This document shows positions 43,469 through 51,115 of a stretch of DNA of 64,000 nt, piece by piece. The DNA comes from Oscillospiraceae bacterium (lineage in GTDB: Bacteria; Bacillota; Clostridia; Oscillospirales; Ruminococcaceae). The translations under genes were made by a program, and so were the position numbers. The notes beneath the pieces were generated by a model. It saw nothing but the letters and a program-made list of their open reading frames with translations, did no database searches and was not told where the DNA came from. The first letter of the stretch is position 1. The number at the start of each line of letters is the position of its first letter. The DNA lies in NCBI GenBank assembly GCA_009777725.1, contig WRLG01000015.1, positions 1 to 64,000 of the forward strand, in the 5' to 3' direction.

Positions 43469-44788
43469 ATGGATTTTGATTTTGATAGGGCGTTATTAAG
43501 GTTTTCCGAATTGCTCAAATGTAAAACCATTTCGGGAAACGATGCGGAATTTGAACGCTTTAGGGTAAAGCTGAAAGAGCTTTACCCTCATATCGCGCAG
43601 ATTTGCGAATTTGAGCTTATAGGCGGAACGGGGCTTTTTTTTCTTTGGCGCGGGAAAAACGCGGCGAAAAGCATTGTTTTAATGTCGCATTACGATGTTG
43701 TCCCCGCTGAAGCGGAGCAATGGGAAAAGCCGCCGTTTTCGGGCGAAATATTAAACGGCGAAATATGGGGACGGGGCGCGGTTGATACGAAATGCTCCCT
43801 CTGCGCGGTGATGGAGAGCGTTGAGACGTTGATTTCGCATGATTTTACCCCCGAGTGCGATGTGTATATGTGCTTCGGCGGCGATGAGGAAACCTCGGGT
43901 GACAGCGCGAAAGCAATCGTAGCCGAGCTGGAGCTGCGCGGTGTAAAACCGTTTCTTGTTTTAGACGAAGGGGGAGCGGTAATCAAAACCAAAATAGCGG
44001 GTATTAAAGTTCCCTGCGCCCTTGTGGGGATTGCGGAAAAGGGATACATGAATGTTGAGTTTATTGCCAGAGGAAAGGGAGGGCATACCTCCCTCCCCTC
44101 TAAATCCAATCCGATTGTGACGATTTCCGAAGCGGTTCTAAAGCTGAAAAAAGCATTTAAGCCCGTAATCAGCGAGCCTTCCCGGATTATGATAAACTCC
44201 GTTTCAAAGCATATCGGGTTTAAATTCAGGCAGGTTTTAAAAAGCTCGTTCATTTTAAAAATGTTTCTGGGAAAATTCGCAGAAAACGTGCCGGAGATAG
44301 GCGCGCTTACCCAAACCATCGGCGCGATTACGCTCATTGACGGCGGGAACGCACTAAACGTAATCCCCGAGCAAGTCCGCGCGGTCGGGAATTTTAGGGT
44401 CATCAGCGGCAGCTCCGTAAACGAAACCTTGGAAATCATAAAAAAAGCCCTGCAAGGTTTAGAAATCGAGGTTAATTTAATTAACGGCTCTGAGCCGTCA
44501 AAAATATCGCGGGTAAGCGGCGAGGGCTGGTCGGTCTTGAACACGGCTATTTCCGAAACGTGGGGCGAGTGTGCGGTTGTCCCCTACCTAATGGTAGCGG
44601 GAAGCGATTCGCGCTTTTACAGCAGTATATCCGACAATATTTACAGGTTTTCACCAATGATAATGACCGAAGCAGAAAGAAGCTCTATACACGGTGTAAA
44701 CGAAAAAATTTCAGAGGAAAATTTCAAAAGCATGATTCAATTTTATATTTCGTTATTAAATCCATATAATATTTTCAAAAACCCGTAA
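43469..44788 (+). CDS. M20-family metallopeptidase/amidohydrolase
   Basis: The 439-residue protein (start ATG 43469, GAAGGGTG about 10 nt upstream) is a di-zinc M20 hydrolase. Metal ligands and the catalytic Asp/Glu are seen in MSHYDVVPAE, WGRGAVDTKCS, GGDEETSGDS and the late SIHGVNE. It looks closest to the carboxypeptidase S/PM20D1-like branch, which includes N-acyl amino acid hydrolases/synthases. Next to an acyl-AMP ligase and an ACP-acyltransferase it may cleave or make N-acyl amino acids; peptide hydrolysis is the alternative. A terminator overlaps its stop. Confidence 0.85.
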   Translation: MDFDFDRALLRFSELLKCKTISGNDAEFERFRVKLKELYPHIAQICEFELIGGTGLFFLWRGKNAAKSIVLMSHYDVVPAEAEQWEKPPFSGEILNGEIWGRGAVDTKCSLCAVMESVETLISHDFTPECDVYMCFGGDEETSGDSAKAIVAELELRGVKPFLVLDEGGAVIKTKIAGIKVPCALVGIAEKGYMNVEFIARGKGGHTSLPSKSNPIVTISEAVLKLKKAFKPVISEPSRIMINSVSKHIGFKFRQVLKSSFILKMFLGKFAENVPEIGALTQTIGAITLIDGGNALNVIPEQVRAVGNFRVISGSSVNETLEIIKKALQGLEIEVNLINGSEPSKISRVSGEGWSVLNTAISETWGECAVVPYLMVAGSDSRFYSSISDNIYRFSPMIMTEAERSSIHGVNEKISEENFKSMIQFYISLLNPYNIFKNP

Positions 44789-44805
44789 CCTAAGCGGGTT
44801 TTTTT
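44777..44805 (+). terminator. Terminator of the ligase/ACP-GNAT/M20 operon
   Basis: AAAACCCG (44777-44784) pairs with CGGGTTTT (44795-44802) followed by TTT. The left arm overlaps the end of the M20 coding region. Confidence 0.8.
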
Positions 44806-44846
44806 GTATCTATATTATATAAGCATAAATAAGAGGAGGCGCGAGA

Positions 44847-45216
44847 GTGGAAAAATCGGAACTGCAAAAAACTGTAAAAGCGGCTCAAAAAGGCGATGAC
44901 AAAGACTGCGGGAACGATGATTGCAGGGTTAGCTCTTTCGGGACTGCTCCTCAACGCAATAGGATTGCCGAACAGACCAGACACGGAAGAACAATATTCA
45001 GAGGAACATTACGAACAATATTTAACGGAGTATGAAAACGATTCAGAGCAAACCACCGTTGAAACTTCTGTAACAATAAATGAAACGAACCCGCCCGAAA
45101 CAAATAATACCGAAGAGGCAACGGGTGAGTTGAATATTGATTATATTATCATAAACGGCGTTAATCTCGGCGCGCTCCCTCCCAGCGTAACAACCAGAGG
45201 CAGACATTCGCAGTAG
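44847..45216 (+). pseudogene. Chimeric remnant: sigma-like N-terminus out of frame with a membrane protein
   Basis: A strong ribosome site (AGGAGG) precedes GTG 44847, which reads EKSELQKTVKAAQKGDDK, much like the start of an ECF sigma factor, and then becomes meaningless. In another frame from ATG 44896 a hydrophobic segment (AGTMIAGLALSGLLLNAIGL) leads an acidic/Thr-rich tail of about 80 residues. The two parts look like the first codons of one gene joined with a frame change to the end of another. The second frame may still be translated (106 residues), so pseudogene status is likely but unproven. Confidence 0.5.
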
Positions 45217-45252
45217 CAATAACTATTTTAATTATGAAAGGAAGCAATTACC

Positions 45253-45552
45253 ATGAAAACGAAAATCAAAGGCTTAATCGGCATGACCCTTGCGTTATCC
45301 ATAGTTTTATCCTTCGGAAAAGGCAAAATAATAATGGTGAGTGACTTTTTTGGCACACTGGAGGGCGACTTCACATACACTTATACCGATTCAAAGCTAA
45401 CGGTTTCGGCATACAAAGCAACCTCAGAGGACGGTCGCAGTTTTTCTGAAATAAAAATGGAAACAGACTTTAGCGTCAACAAAGGCGGGCAGATGGTTTC
45501 TAAAGATTTGCTTTTTAATAAATACCATTTGATTTTTGAAAAGGTTGCATAA
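45253..45552 (+). CDS. Small exported protein, unknown
   Basis: The 99-residue protein starts with a signal peptide (MKTKIKGLIGMTLALSIVLSFG). The remaining 75 residues are beta-rich with no cysteine and no motif I recognise (GDFTYTYTDSKLTVSAYKA). The AAAGGAAG ribosome site is good, and a strong terminator follows. Confidence 0.6.
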   Translation: MKTKIKGLIGMTLALSIVLSFGKGKIIMVSDFFGTLEGDFTYTYTDSKLTVSAYKATSEDGRSFSEIKMETDFSVNKGGQMVSKDLLFNKYHLIFEKVA

Positions 45553-45563
45553 AGCATTAAACA

Positions 45564-45603
45564 AATACGCAAAGGCGAGCAGTGCGGTTCGCCTTTGCGT
45601 ATT
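45564..45603 (+). terminator. Terminator after small exported protein gene
   Basis: AATACGCAAAGGCGA (45564-45578) is the exact reverse complement of 45589-45603, with a 10-nt loop and an ATTT tail. Confidence 0.8.
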
Positions 45604-45713
45604 ATTTCCTTACACAGATTTTACATAAATTTTACATAAAAGCGGTAGCGGATTTTGCGTTAATGTTTTATAATTAAGGTAATCGAAAATATATCAGAAC
45701 GGGTGGGGTAATT

Positions 45714-46070
45714 ATGGTACAAACACCATTTGAAATTAACAATCGGATTCTCAGCGACATAAGAGCCGCAATGGACATACACGATAAAAATAAAGCAGAT
45801 GAGTTTTCATATATTCTGAAAGACAACTTCACGCCTTATCATTTAAGCAATGACGAAGAAGAGAATATGTTCAAAATAATGCGTAAGGGAAGGGGTAAAG
45901 CCGGAGTTTTTTTGACATTCTTTGGTTTATTTTGGTCTGCCAATACTCTGTTCGCTTTATTAATGACAATAAGCAATAATGCCATTATAGAAGGTATCGT
46001 GGGTGTGTCCTTATTTGTATTAATCGGCGTTGTTATGTTAGTTATCGGAATCTGCATAGAAATTTTCTAA
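45714..46070 (+). CDS. Small two-helix membrane protein, unknown
   Basis: The 118-residue protein has a soluble N-terminus (about 1-60) and two hydrophobic helices (about 63-85 and 90-116). There is no recognisable family. A TATAAT box lies at 45669-45674 with a weak -35. It converges with the nucleotidyltransferase gene, overlapping by 4 nt. Confidence 0.6.
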   Translation: MVQTPFEINNRILSDIRAAMDIHDKNKADEFSYILKDNFTPYHLSNDEEENMFKIMRKGRGKAGVFLTFFGLFWSANTLFALLMTISNNAIIEGIVGVSLFVLIGVVMLVIGICIEIF

Positions 46071-46384
46071 GCGGAATAGATAACCTCACCTGTTTTAATG
46101 ACATGTTCGACAAAGCCGCTTGGGTCGTAATTTGAATCAAGCAAATGCGGTTCAATATCTATAAAATCACCGTTCCGCCTAAGCCTTTGCAACAAAACGC
46201 AAGTATCATACCAATTATCATCGCTTACATTGGAAACTAATACGGCTACGTCAATGTCGCTGTCTTCGTGCGGCACACCATTGACATAAGAACCAAAAAG
46301 GATTACTTGATTTGGTTCAAGTGCGTTTTTTACTTCTAAAGCATAATCGGCAGCTATTTCCCTAACTTTGTCTTTACAAAGCAT
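46067..46384 (-). CDS. MNT-type minimal nucleotidyltransferase (antitoxin)
   Basis: The 105-residue protein has the nucleotidyltransferase core LFGSYVNGVPHEDSDIDVAVLV (GSY...DxD). In HEPN/MNT pairs the MNT protein modifies or neutralises the HEPN ribonuclease. It follows the HEPN gene with a 31-nt overlap. Confidence 0.9.
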   Translation of the reverse strand: MLCKDKVREIAADYALEVKNALEPNQVILFGSYVNGVPHEDSDIDVAVLVSNVSDDNWYDTCVLLQRLRRNGDFIDIEPHLLDSNYDPSGFVEHVIKTGEVIYSA

Positions 46385-46746
46385 AAGAACTCCTCCGTTT
46401 CAATCAATAATTGTTTGCAATGAACATCATTAAGCGTTTTGGCAATACGGTCTTTATATTCGGGATAACGAGCTTCTATTTGATATGGCATTAGTCTGTC
46501 TAAAAATGTTTTTTGTTCTTCGGATAAGTTGTCATATATCTTACCCTTAGTTGCTAATTTCTTTAAATCGTGAATTTTAGGCGGTGTTTCGTTTGTATTA
46601 TTCTCAATCACCGCTTTCAAAGCCTTTTCTGCTACCAAATGGCAAAGAAACCCCGCCCATAGATAATGTTTCTTTTCCAGCATAGACTTTGCAACCTTTA
46701 TGTCATCGTCACATGAATCGAGCCAATACTCAACTTTATTAAGCAT
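46354..46746 (-). CDS. HEPN-domain protein (putative toxin)
   Basis: The 130-residue helical protein has typical HEPN features: YWLDSCDDDIKVAKSMLEKK, GFLCHLVAEKALKAVIE and the YQIEARYPEYK motif. HEPN domains act as metal-independent ribonucleases. It is encoded first in the pair with the MNT gene. Confidence 0.9.
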   Translation of the reverse strand: MLNKVEYWLDSCDDDIKVAKSMLEKKHYLWAGFLCHLVAEKALKAVIENNTNETPPKIHDLKKLATKGKIYDNLSEEQKTFLDRLMPYQIEARYPEYKDRIAKTLNDVHCKQLLIETEEFLCFVKTKLGK

Positions 46747-46866
46747 ACTACCGCCCCTTATCTTCTAATATCACCATTCTACCACCTTTTTATGTTCATG
46801 TCAAGCATTTTTTCGGTTTAACCGATAAGAATAATATTTTTTACGAAATAACGGAGGTCTAATGAT

Positions 46867-48099
46867 ATGAATAACGAAAACGATGCAAGAAAAGGCAGGA
46901 AATTTATACGCATAATAGGTGTGGTTATTGTGTTTTTCAGCTTTCCGCTTGCTTTAGGTGCGTTAGTTTCTCTTTTGGTAAACATAGGTTTAATGTCCGA
47001 TTTTGCACGGTTAAAAGAAAACGGCATTCTCACGCAAGCGGTAATCAGCGAAATAAACGCACACTATCGCGACGGCACTGTGCTATCCGGCTTTCAAGGG
47101 TGGGACGGTGATGAAGATTCGGAAAGACCCAGCTATGATGTTTTCGTTGATTTTGTGGCAGAGAATGGTGAACCTATGCGGGTTGAGCTGAATGTCGTTT
47201 CAGCTGAACTTAGTTCTAACGGGCATATCGGATATGTTATCCCAATATATTATAACCCGGATAACCCTCACGATATTATCCCCGCAGACTATACTGCGTT
47301 GAGATTTTCAAATATATTCACAACAGGAATACTCATACTCGTAGGAATCGTGCCTTTATTTATAGGTTTGTTCTTTATTTTCTTTAGTGCTAAAGTCGTT
47401 GAAAAAGCACCTGAATTCTTTAATAAAATCGGAAGTTCTAAATTTGTTGTGAAACGATTAGAGGCTATAGCTGATGAGCAAACGGCGGCGGGCTTTTCAC
47501 CTGACGGAAAACATAGCATAAAAAATTCGATTAGCATACATATCGCACAAAACTCGGTTCTGCTTTGCGATATACTTGAACGCAATTTCAGAACGTATTA
47601 TTTCGGTCATGATGAGATAAGCGGCGTGCTGAAAATTGTAAAGAAAAAGCCGCAAGGCTTTGTCGCACCATTATTCCTTGCTTTAATGTTTCTTCCCTTT
47701 CTATACGGCGGCATTGTAGGGGAGGGCGACCTTTCCGGCAGAATAGTAGTTCTGTTTCTGGGTAGTATGAGTATTCTGCTGCCGGCTGTATTTGCTTGGA
47801 TGGTCATATCTCACAAGCAAAGGACTAAAAGGGCGGTCAAGGGGATTGAAGACGGCAATTACCGTGCATATGAAATCCCGATTGAAGGCAAGTTTAAAGA
47901 ATATAAAGGTGATGACGAGTACGGTTACTACATCAAAAGCGGGGAATTTGTTTTTAGGATTGAAGGCAAAGAATACCAAAGCACGGTCATAGGCGACCCC
48001 GCCGTCGTCATGCTGTTTGAGAAAGAAAAGGGGTTAGACTTTCACCTGTATGGTACGGGATATTTGAGAACAGGGAAGTTTCCTAAGCGGCAAGAGTAA
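46867..48099 (+). CDS. DUF3592-type membrane protein
   Basis: The 410-residue protein has an N-terminal helix (about 15-42), then a DUF3592-like extracytoplasmic domain (YDVFVDFVAENGEPMRV, VPIYYNPDNPHDIIP). A further helix lies at about 150-175, a cytoplasmic region follows, then two more helices at about 265-320 and a C-terminal soluble domain of about 80 residues. The start has AACGGAGG. The next gene encodes another membrane protein, 34 nt on. The function is not known. Confidence 0.7.
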   Translation: MNNENDARKGRKFIRIIGVVIVFFSFPLALGALVSLLVNIGLMSDFARLKENGILTQAVISEINAHYRDGTVLSGFQGWDGDEDSERPSYDVFVDFVAENGEPMRVELNVVSAELSSNGHIGYVIPIYYNPDNPHDIIPADYTALRFSNIFTTGILILVGIVPLFIGLFFIFFSAKVVEKAPEFFNKIGSSKFVVKRLEAIADEQTAAGFSPDGKHSIKNSISIHIAQNSVLLCDILERNFRTYYFGHDEISGVLKIVKKKPQGFVAPLFLALMFLPFLYGGIVGEGDLSGRIVVLFLGSMSILLPAVFAWMVISHKQRTKRAVKGIEDGNYRAYEIPIEGKFKEYKGDDEYGYYIKSGEFVFRIEGKEYQSTVIGDPAVVMLFEKEKGLDFHLYGTGYLRTGKFPKRQE

Positions 48100-48133
48100 C
48101 ATTTGTTTACAAAATAACAAAGGAGGGTTCAGC

Positions 48134-48757
48134 ATGAGCTCAAAAGGTAAAAAACATAAGAAAATTGACATGACAGGTTGGGAAACGGTTACAAAAACGG
48201 AAAAAAATAATGAAGCAGCAACAAGAATTGACCCGGAAAAAGTTTCCGGTTTTTTTGAAAAAATAGAAACTATGGGTTACACGGGCAAAGTCAAGTATGT
48301 CAACAAAAACAGCCAAAAAGCAAATGCTTTGATTCTCTTTAGCTTTCTTTGGGGAGGTGCTCTTTGCGCGCCGGTGTTGCTGTTCGGCGATGGTGACACG
48401 CTTATATTCGGTTTTGGTATGCTTTTTATCTGTTTGAGTATGTTTATGACCGGAATCATTTTGAGCACCAATCCCGGAGTCACTAAACGCAAAAAAAAGC
48501 TTATGAAAGATGACAGGAACGCAATTACAGCGTATGTTACAAAGGTTGTTAAAAAAGCTCTGCCGATACGCTCCGAACAACGCATAATCTGCAAATCCGA
48601 ACAGACAGGGCTTGAATATATCTCCGATAGTGCTTTTTATAACTTTAAAGGATACGAGGGCACGGAAGTTTGGGTTTACTTAGACCCCGACGACCAAAGC
48701 GAATACGGGGAATATTTTGTGGATTTGGAGGGAATGGTGCAAAAATATTTTGCGTAA
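48134..48757 (+). CDS. Membrane protein, unknown
   Basis: The 207-residue protein has a Lys-rich N-terminus, two hydrophobic helices at about 70-115 (LILFSFLWGGALCAPVLLF, LIFGFGMLFICLSMFMTGI) and a C-terminal domain of about 80 residues ending in EYFVDLEGMVQKYF, which resembles the end of DUF3592 domains (VWVYLDPDDQSEYG). It probably forms a unit with the preceding gene. The ribosome site is AAAGGAGGG. Confidence 0.65.
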   Translation: MSSKGKKHKKIDMTGWETVTKTEKNNEAATRIDPEKVSGFFEKIETMGYTGKVKYVNKNSQKANALILFSFLWGGALCAPVLLFGDGDTLIFGFGMLFICLSMFMTGIILSTNPGVTKRKKKLMKDDRNAITAYVTKVVKKALPIRSEQRIICKSEQTGLEYISDSAFYNFKGYEGTEVWVYLDPDDQSEYGEYFVDLEGMVQKYFA

Positions 48758-48787
48758 AATATTATTTATGCGTTTGCCGTGAAAATA

Positions 48788-48987
48788 TTGACACTCCCGC
48801 TCAAACATGCTATAATAAATACAGAAAACACAAAAAATTAACAAGAAAGGTCTTGATTTTAATGTCCAAATGTGCTACAATTTTAGCAAGCAAGCGGTTC
48901 ATTCCGCTCTTTTGACATGTTTTAAAATTTATATAAATAAATGGGCAACTACTCTCTGCTTTAAGCGGCGGGTAGTTGCCTTTTTTT
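48788..48987 (+). ncRNA. Short transcript unit: promoter, 17-codon frame and strong terminator
   Basis: TTGACA (48788-48793) and TATAAT (48811-48816) are spaced 17 bp. A leader nearly identical to 50936-51043 follows, including ATG 48862 of a 17-codon frame (MSKCATILASKRFIPLF). Then a terminator closes it: GGCAACTAC (48944-48952) pairs with GTAGTTGCC (48972-48980), followed by seven T. The AGCA tract has only 2.75 units here. It could be a small RNA or the remnant of a duplicated surface-protein gene. Expression is inferred. Confidence 0.5.
48862..48915 (+). CDS. 17-codon leader frame, copy of the phase-variable gene's start
   Basis: The first eleven codons are identical to those at 51010 and then run into CGG TTC ATT CCG CTC TTT TGA. 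It is the truncated start of a gene whose body is missing. Whether the peptide is made is unknown. Confidence 0.4.
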   Translation: MSKCATILASKRFIPLF

Positions 48988-49021
48988 GTGTTTTATAAAC
49001 GTAAGGCTTGGCATAGAGCCC

Positions 49022-49840
49022 TCAACTTCCGTGATTTAAATTAAGGATTTCTTCAATTTCAGATTCTGATAAACCAAACAATTTCATATTTTCGATAAGT
49101 TCACGCTTACCCTTTTCCACAGCACAATCCAAAGCCCACTCAAAATCCCGTCTTGCTTTCTCTTGGCGTTCGTATAAATCACGAGCCTTTTCGTCCGCCG
49201 ATAATTCTCGGAGCTTGACTACAGCCTTACTAATTTGCGGATTCCTGTTTGCTACCATATCCAATTCCTCCTCGTTCCCTGCGGCGATAAATTTCGCCCA
49301 GTCATATAATTCCGTGCCGTCTACGTCTGCGGGTAATTTATGCAGTTCCAGAGTATGAATTTCGATTAGGTCGGATAGCTCGATGTTTGCGTTCGGGTCA
49401 AAAAATGTGAAGCGATGATGATAAAGCGGGCTTGCTTTTATAAGGGTTTCATCGGTGATTATGATGCTGATTACGCGTTTTAAATCTTTATATTTATCAC
49501 TGCTTCCGATTTGCTCTGTGATTAGTTTAGCGTCATAATAGATAATGCGCTCCTCCATGCCGGGGCGGACTTGGAGTTGTATTTCTATATGGATAATTTT
49601 CCCCGTTTTGGTTTTTACTTTTACGTCAACAATGCCCAATTTGTCCCCATCAAATTCGCGGAGCAAATGCGGGTCGAGGATTTCTATAACCTCATATTCG
49701 CCCTCGTCCAGTTTCAGAATCGACTTTAACAGCCCCTCTAAAAACTCAATATTCCGCTCATCTGCGAAGAAAATTCGAAACCCGAAGTCATTTTTTACCG
49801 AAATTAAGAAATTTTTATCTTTCTTTTTTAGCTGTTTCAA
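49022..49840 (-). CDS. PD-(D/E)XK family putative transposase/nuclease (Rpn-like), copy A
   Basis: The 272-residue protein belongs to the PD-(D/E)XK nuclease/transposase group: KLGIVDVKVKTKTGKIIHIE gives the D...ExK-like core, followed by QIGSSDKYKDLKRVISIIIT and YHHRFTFFDPN. It is nearly identical over about 220 residues to the gene at 50010-50939, which lies in opposite orientation 170 nt away. Copy A has a plain tail (ALDCAVEKGKRELIENMKLFGLSESEIEEIL) without the Gln-Glu-Gly-Arg repeats of copy B. Confidence 0.8.
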   Translation of the reverse strand: MKQLKKKDKNFLISVKNDFGFRIFFADERNIEFLEGLLKSILKLDEGEYEVIEILDPHLLREFDGDKLGIVDVKVKTKTGKIIHIEIQLQVRPGMEERIIYYDAKLITEQIGSSDKYKDLKRVISIIITDETLIKASPLYHHRFTFFDPNANIELSDLIEIHTLELHKLPADVDGTELYDWAKFIAAGNEEELDMVANRNPQISKAVVKLRELSADEKARDLYERQEKARRDFEWALDCAVEKGKRELIENMKLFGLSESEIEEILNLNHGS

Positions 49841-49945
49841 ATAATCACCCCCCTATAACTATATTATACCCTTTTGCCCCCACTTTGTCAACCAATATAA
49901 ACAAAAAAACAGCTATCAATGCTTTTCAAAATTGTTAATTGGTTA

Positions 49946-49974
49946 TTGACACCCCCGCCAAAATCTGCTATAAT
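49946..49974 (+). promoter_or_regulatory. Promoter of PD-(D/E)XK copy B
   Basis: TTGACA (49946-49951) and TATAAT (49969-49974) are spaced 17 bp. The spacer closely matches those at 48794-48810 and 50942-50958. Confidence 0.75.
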
Positions 49975-50009
49975 AAAAATCACACCAACAAAACCAAGGA
50001 GCATTAAAA

Positions 50010-50939
50010 ATGGTAACTAAAACCTTCCTCATATCGGTTAAAAACGACATCGGATTTAGGCTTTTCTTCGCTGACGAGCGAAATATTGAGTTTTTACAGG
50101 GGCTGTTAAAGTCAATTCTGAAACTGGACGAGGGCGAATACGAGGTCATCGAAATCCTCGACCCGCATTTGCTCCGCGAATTTCACGGGGATAAATTAGG
50201 CATTGTCGATGTAAAGGTAAAAACCAAAACAGGGAAAATTATACACATCGAAATCCAACTCAAAGTCCGCCCCGGTATGGAGGAGCGCATTATTTATTAT
50301 GACGCTAAACTAATCACAGAGCAAATCGGAAGCAGTGATAAATACAAAGACTTAAAGCGGGTAATCAGCATTATCATCACCGAAGAAACCCTTATAAAAG
50401 CAAGCCCGCTTTATCATCACAGATTCACATTTTTTGACCCGAACGCAAACATAGAGCTATCCGACCTCATCGAAATTCATACTCTGGAATTGAACAAGTT
50501 GCCGGATAATTTTGACGGCACGGAATTATGCGACTGGGCGAAATTTATCGCCGCAGGGAGCGAGGAGGAGTTAAATATGGTAGCAAACAGGAATACGCAA
50601 ATCGGTAAGGCTGTAGTCAAGCTCCGTGAATTATCAGCAGACGAAAAAGCACGTGATATGTATGAACGCCAAGAGAAAGCGCGGCGAGACCATGAGTGGG
50701 CTATGGATTATGCTCGGGAAGTGGGTATTGAGGAGGGTAGGCATAGGGGACGACAGGAAGGTCGGCAGGAGGGTCGACAGGAAGGTCGGCAGGAGGGTCG
50801 ACAGGAAGGTCGGCAGGAAGGTCGGCAGGAGGGATATGTTAATGTTGCGCGCAACCTTATTAAAATGAATATCCCGATAGACGATATTATAGCGGCTACG
50901 GGGCTATCCCGCGAGGAAATTATGTCAATTTCTAATTGA
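50010..50939 (+). CDS. PD-(D/E)XK family putative transposase/nuclease (Rpn-like), copy B
   Basis: The 309-residue paralogue of copy A has the same nuclease core (LGIVDVKVKTKTGKIIHIE) but a different C-terminus. A run of RQEG units (about 245-272, coded by 24-bp tandem repeats at about 50752-50829) leads into a helical end (ARNLIKMNIPIDDIIAATGLSREEIMSIS). The stop codon overlaps the -35 of the next promoter. The ribosome site is AAGGAG. Such genes are usually called recombination-promoting nucleases; mobility in trans is possible but unproven. Confidence 0.8.
   Translation: MVTKTFLISVKNDIGFRLFFADERNIEFLQGLLKSILKLDEGEYEVIEILDPHLLREFHGDKLGIVDVKVKTKTGKIIHIEIQLKVRPGMEERIIYYDAKLITEQIGSSDKYKDLKRVISIIITEETLIKASPLYHHRFTFFDPNANIELSDLIEIHTLELNKLPDNFDGTELCDWAKFIAAGSEEELNMVANRNTQIGKAVVKLRELSADEKARDMYERQEKARRDHEWAMDYAREVGIEEGRHRGRQEGRQEGRQEGRQEGRQEGRQEGRQEGYVNVARNLIKMNIPIDDIIAATGLSREEIMSISN
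50752..50829 (+). repeat. 24-bp tandem repeats coding RQEG units
   Basis: GACAGGAAGGTCGGCAGGAG-type units repeat about three times in frame within the PD-(D/E)XK gene. Similar repeats are found in the other family members at 24800-24860 and 55055-55130. Confidence 0.7.
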
Positions 50940-50964
50940 CACCCCCGCCCAAACATGCTATAAT
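50936..50964 (+). promoter_or_regulatory. Promoter of the phase-variable surface protein gene
   Basis: TTGACA (50936-50941) overlaps the stop codon of the upstream gene; TATAAT is at 50959-50964 with a 17-bp spacer. Promoter and leader are a near-copy of 48788-48895. Confidence 0.75.
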
Positions 50965-51032
50965 AAATACAGAAAACCCAAAAAATTAACAAGAAAGGTC
51001 TTGATTTTAATGTCCAAATGTGCTACAATTTT

Positions 51033-51095
<63 letters not shown>

Positions 51096-51115
51096 TTATC
51101 TCTGCCCTAACCGCC

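Noticed and set aside
43690-44544. 284-codon frame on the minus strand inside the M20 gene
   Set aside because: It mirrors the coding strand of a clear M20 enzyme and has no family features.
50752-50829. Possible CRISPR array from regular 24-bp repeats
   Set aside because: The repeats are tandem without spacers and encode RQEG units in frame; the same applies to 51033-51095 and 55055-55130.
49022-50939. The PD-(D/E)XK pair as an insertion sequence
   Set aside because: I see no flanking target duplications or terminal inverted repeats bounding each gene; they are called transposases only by family name.
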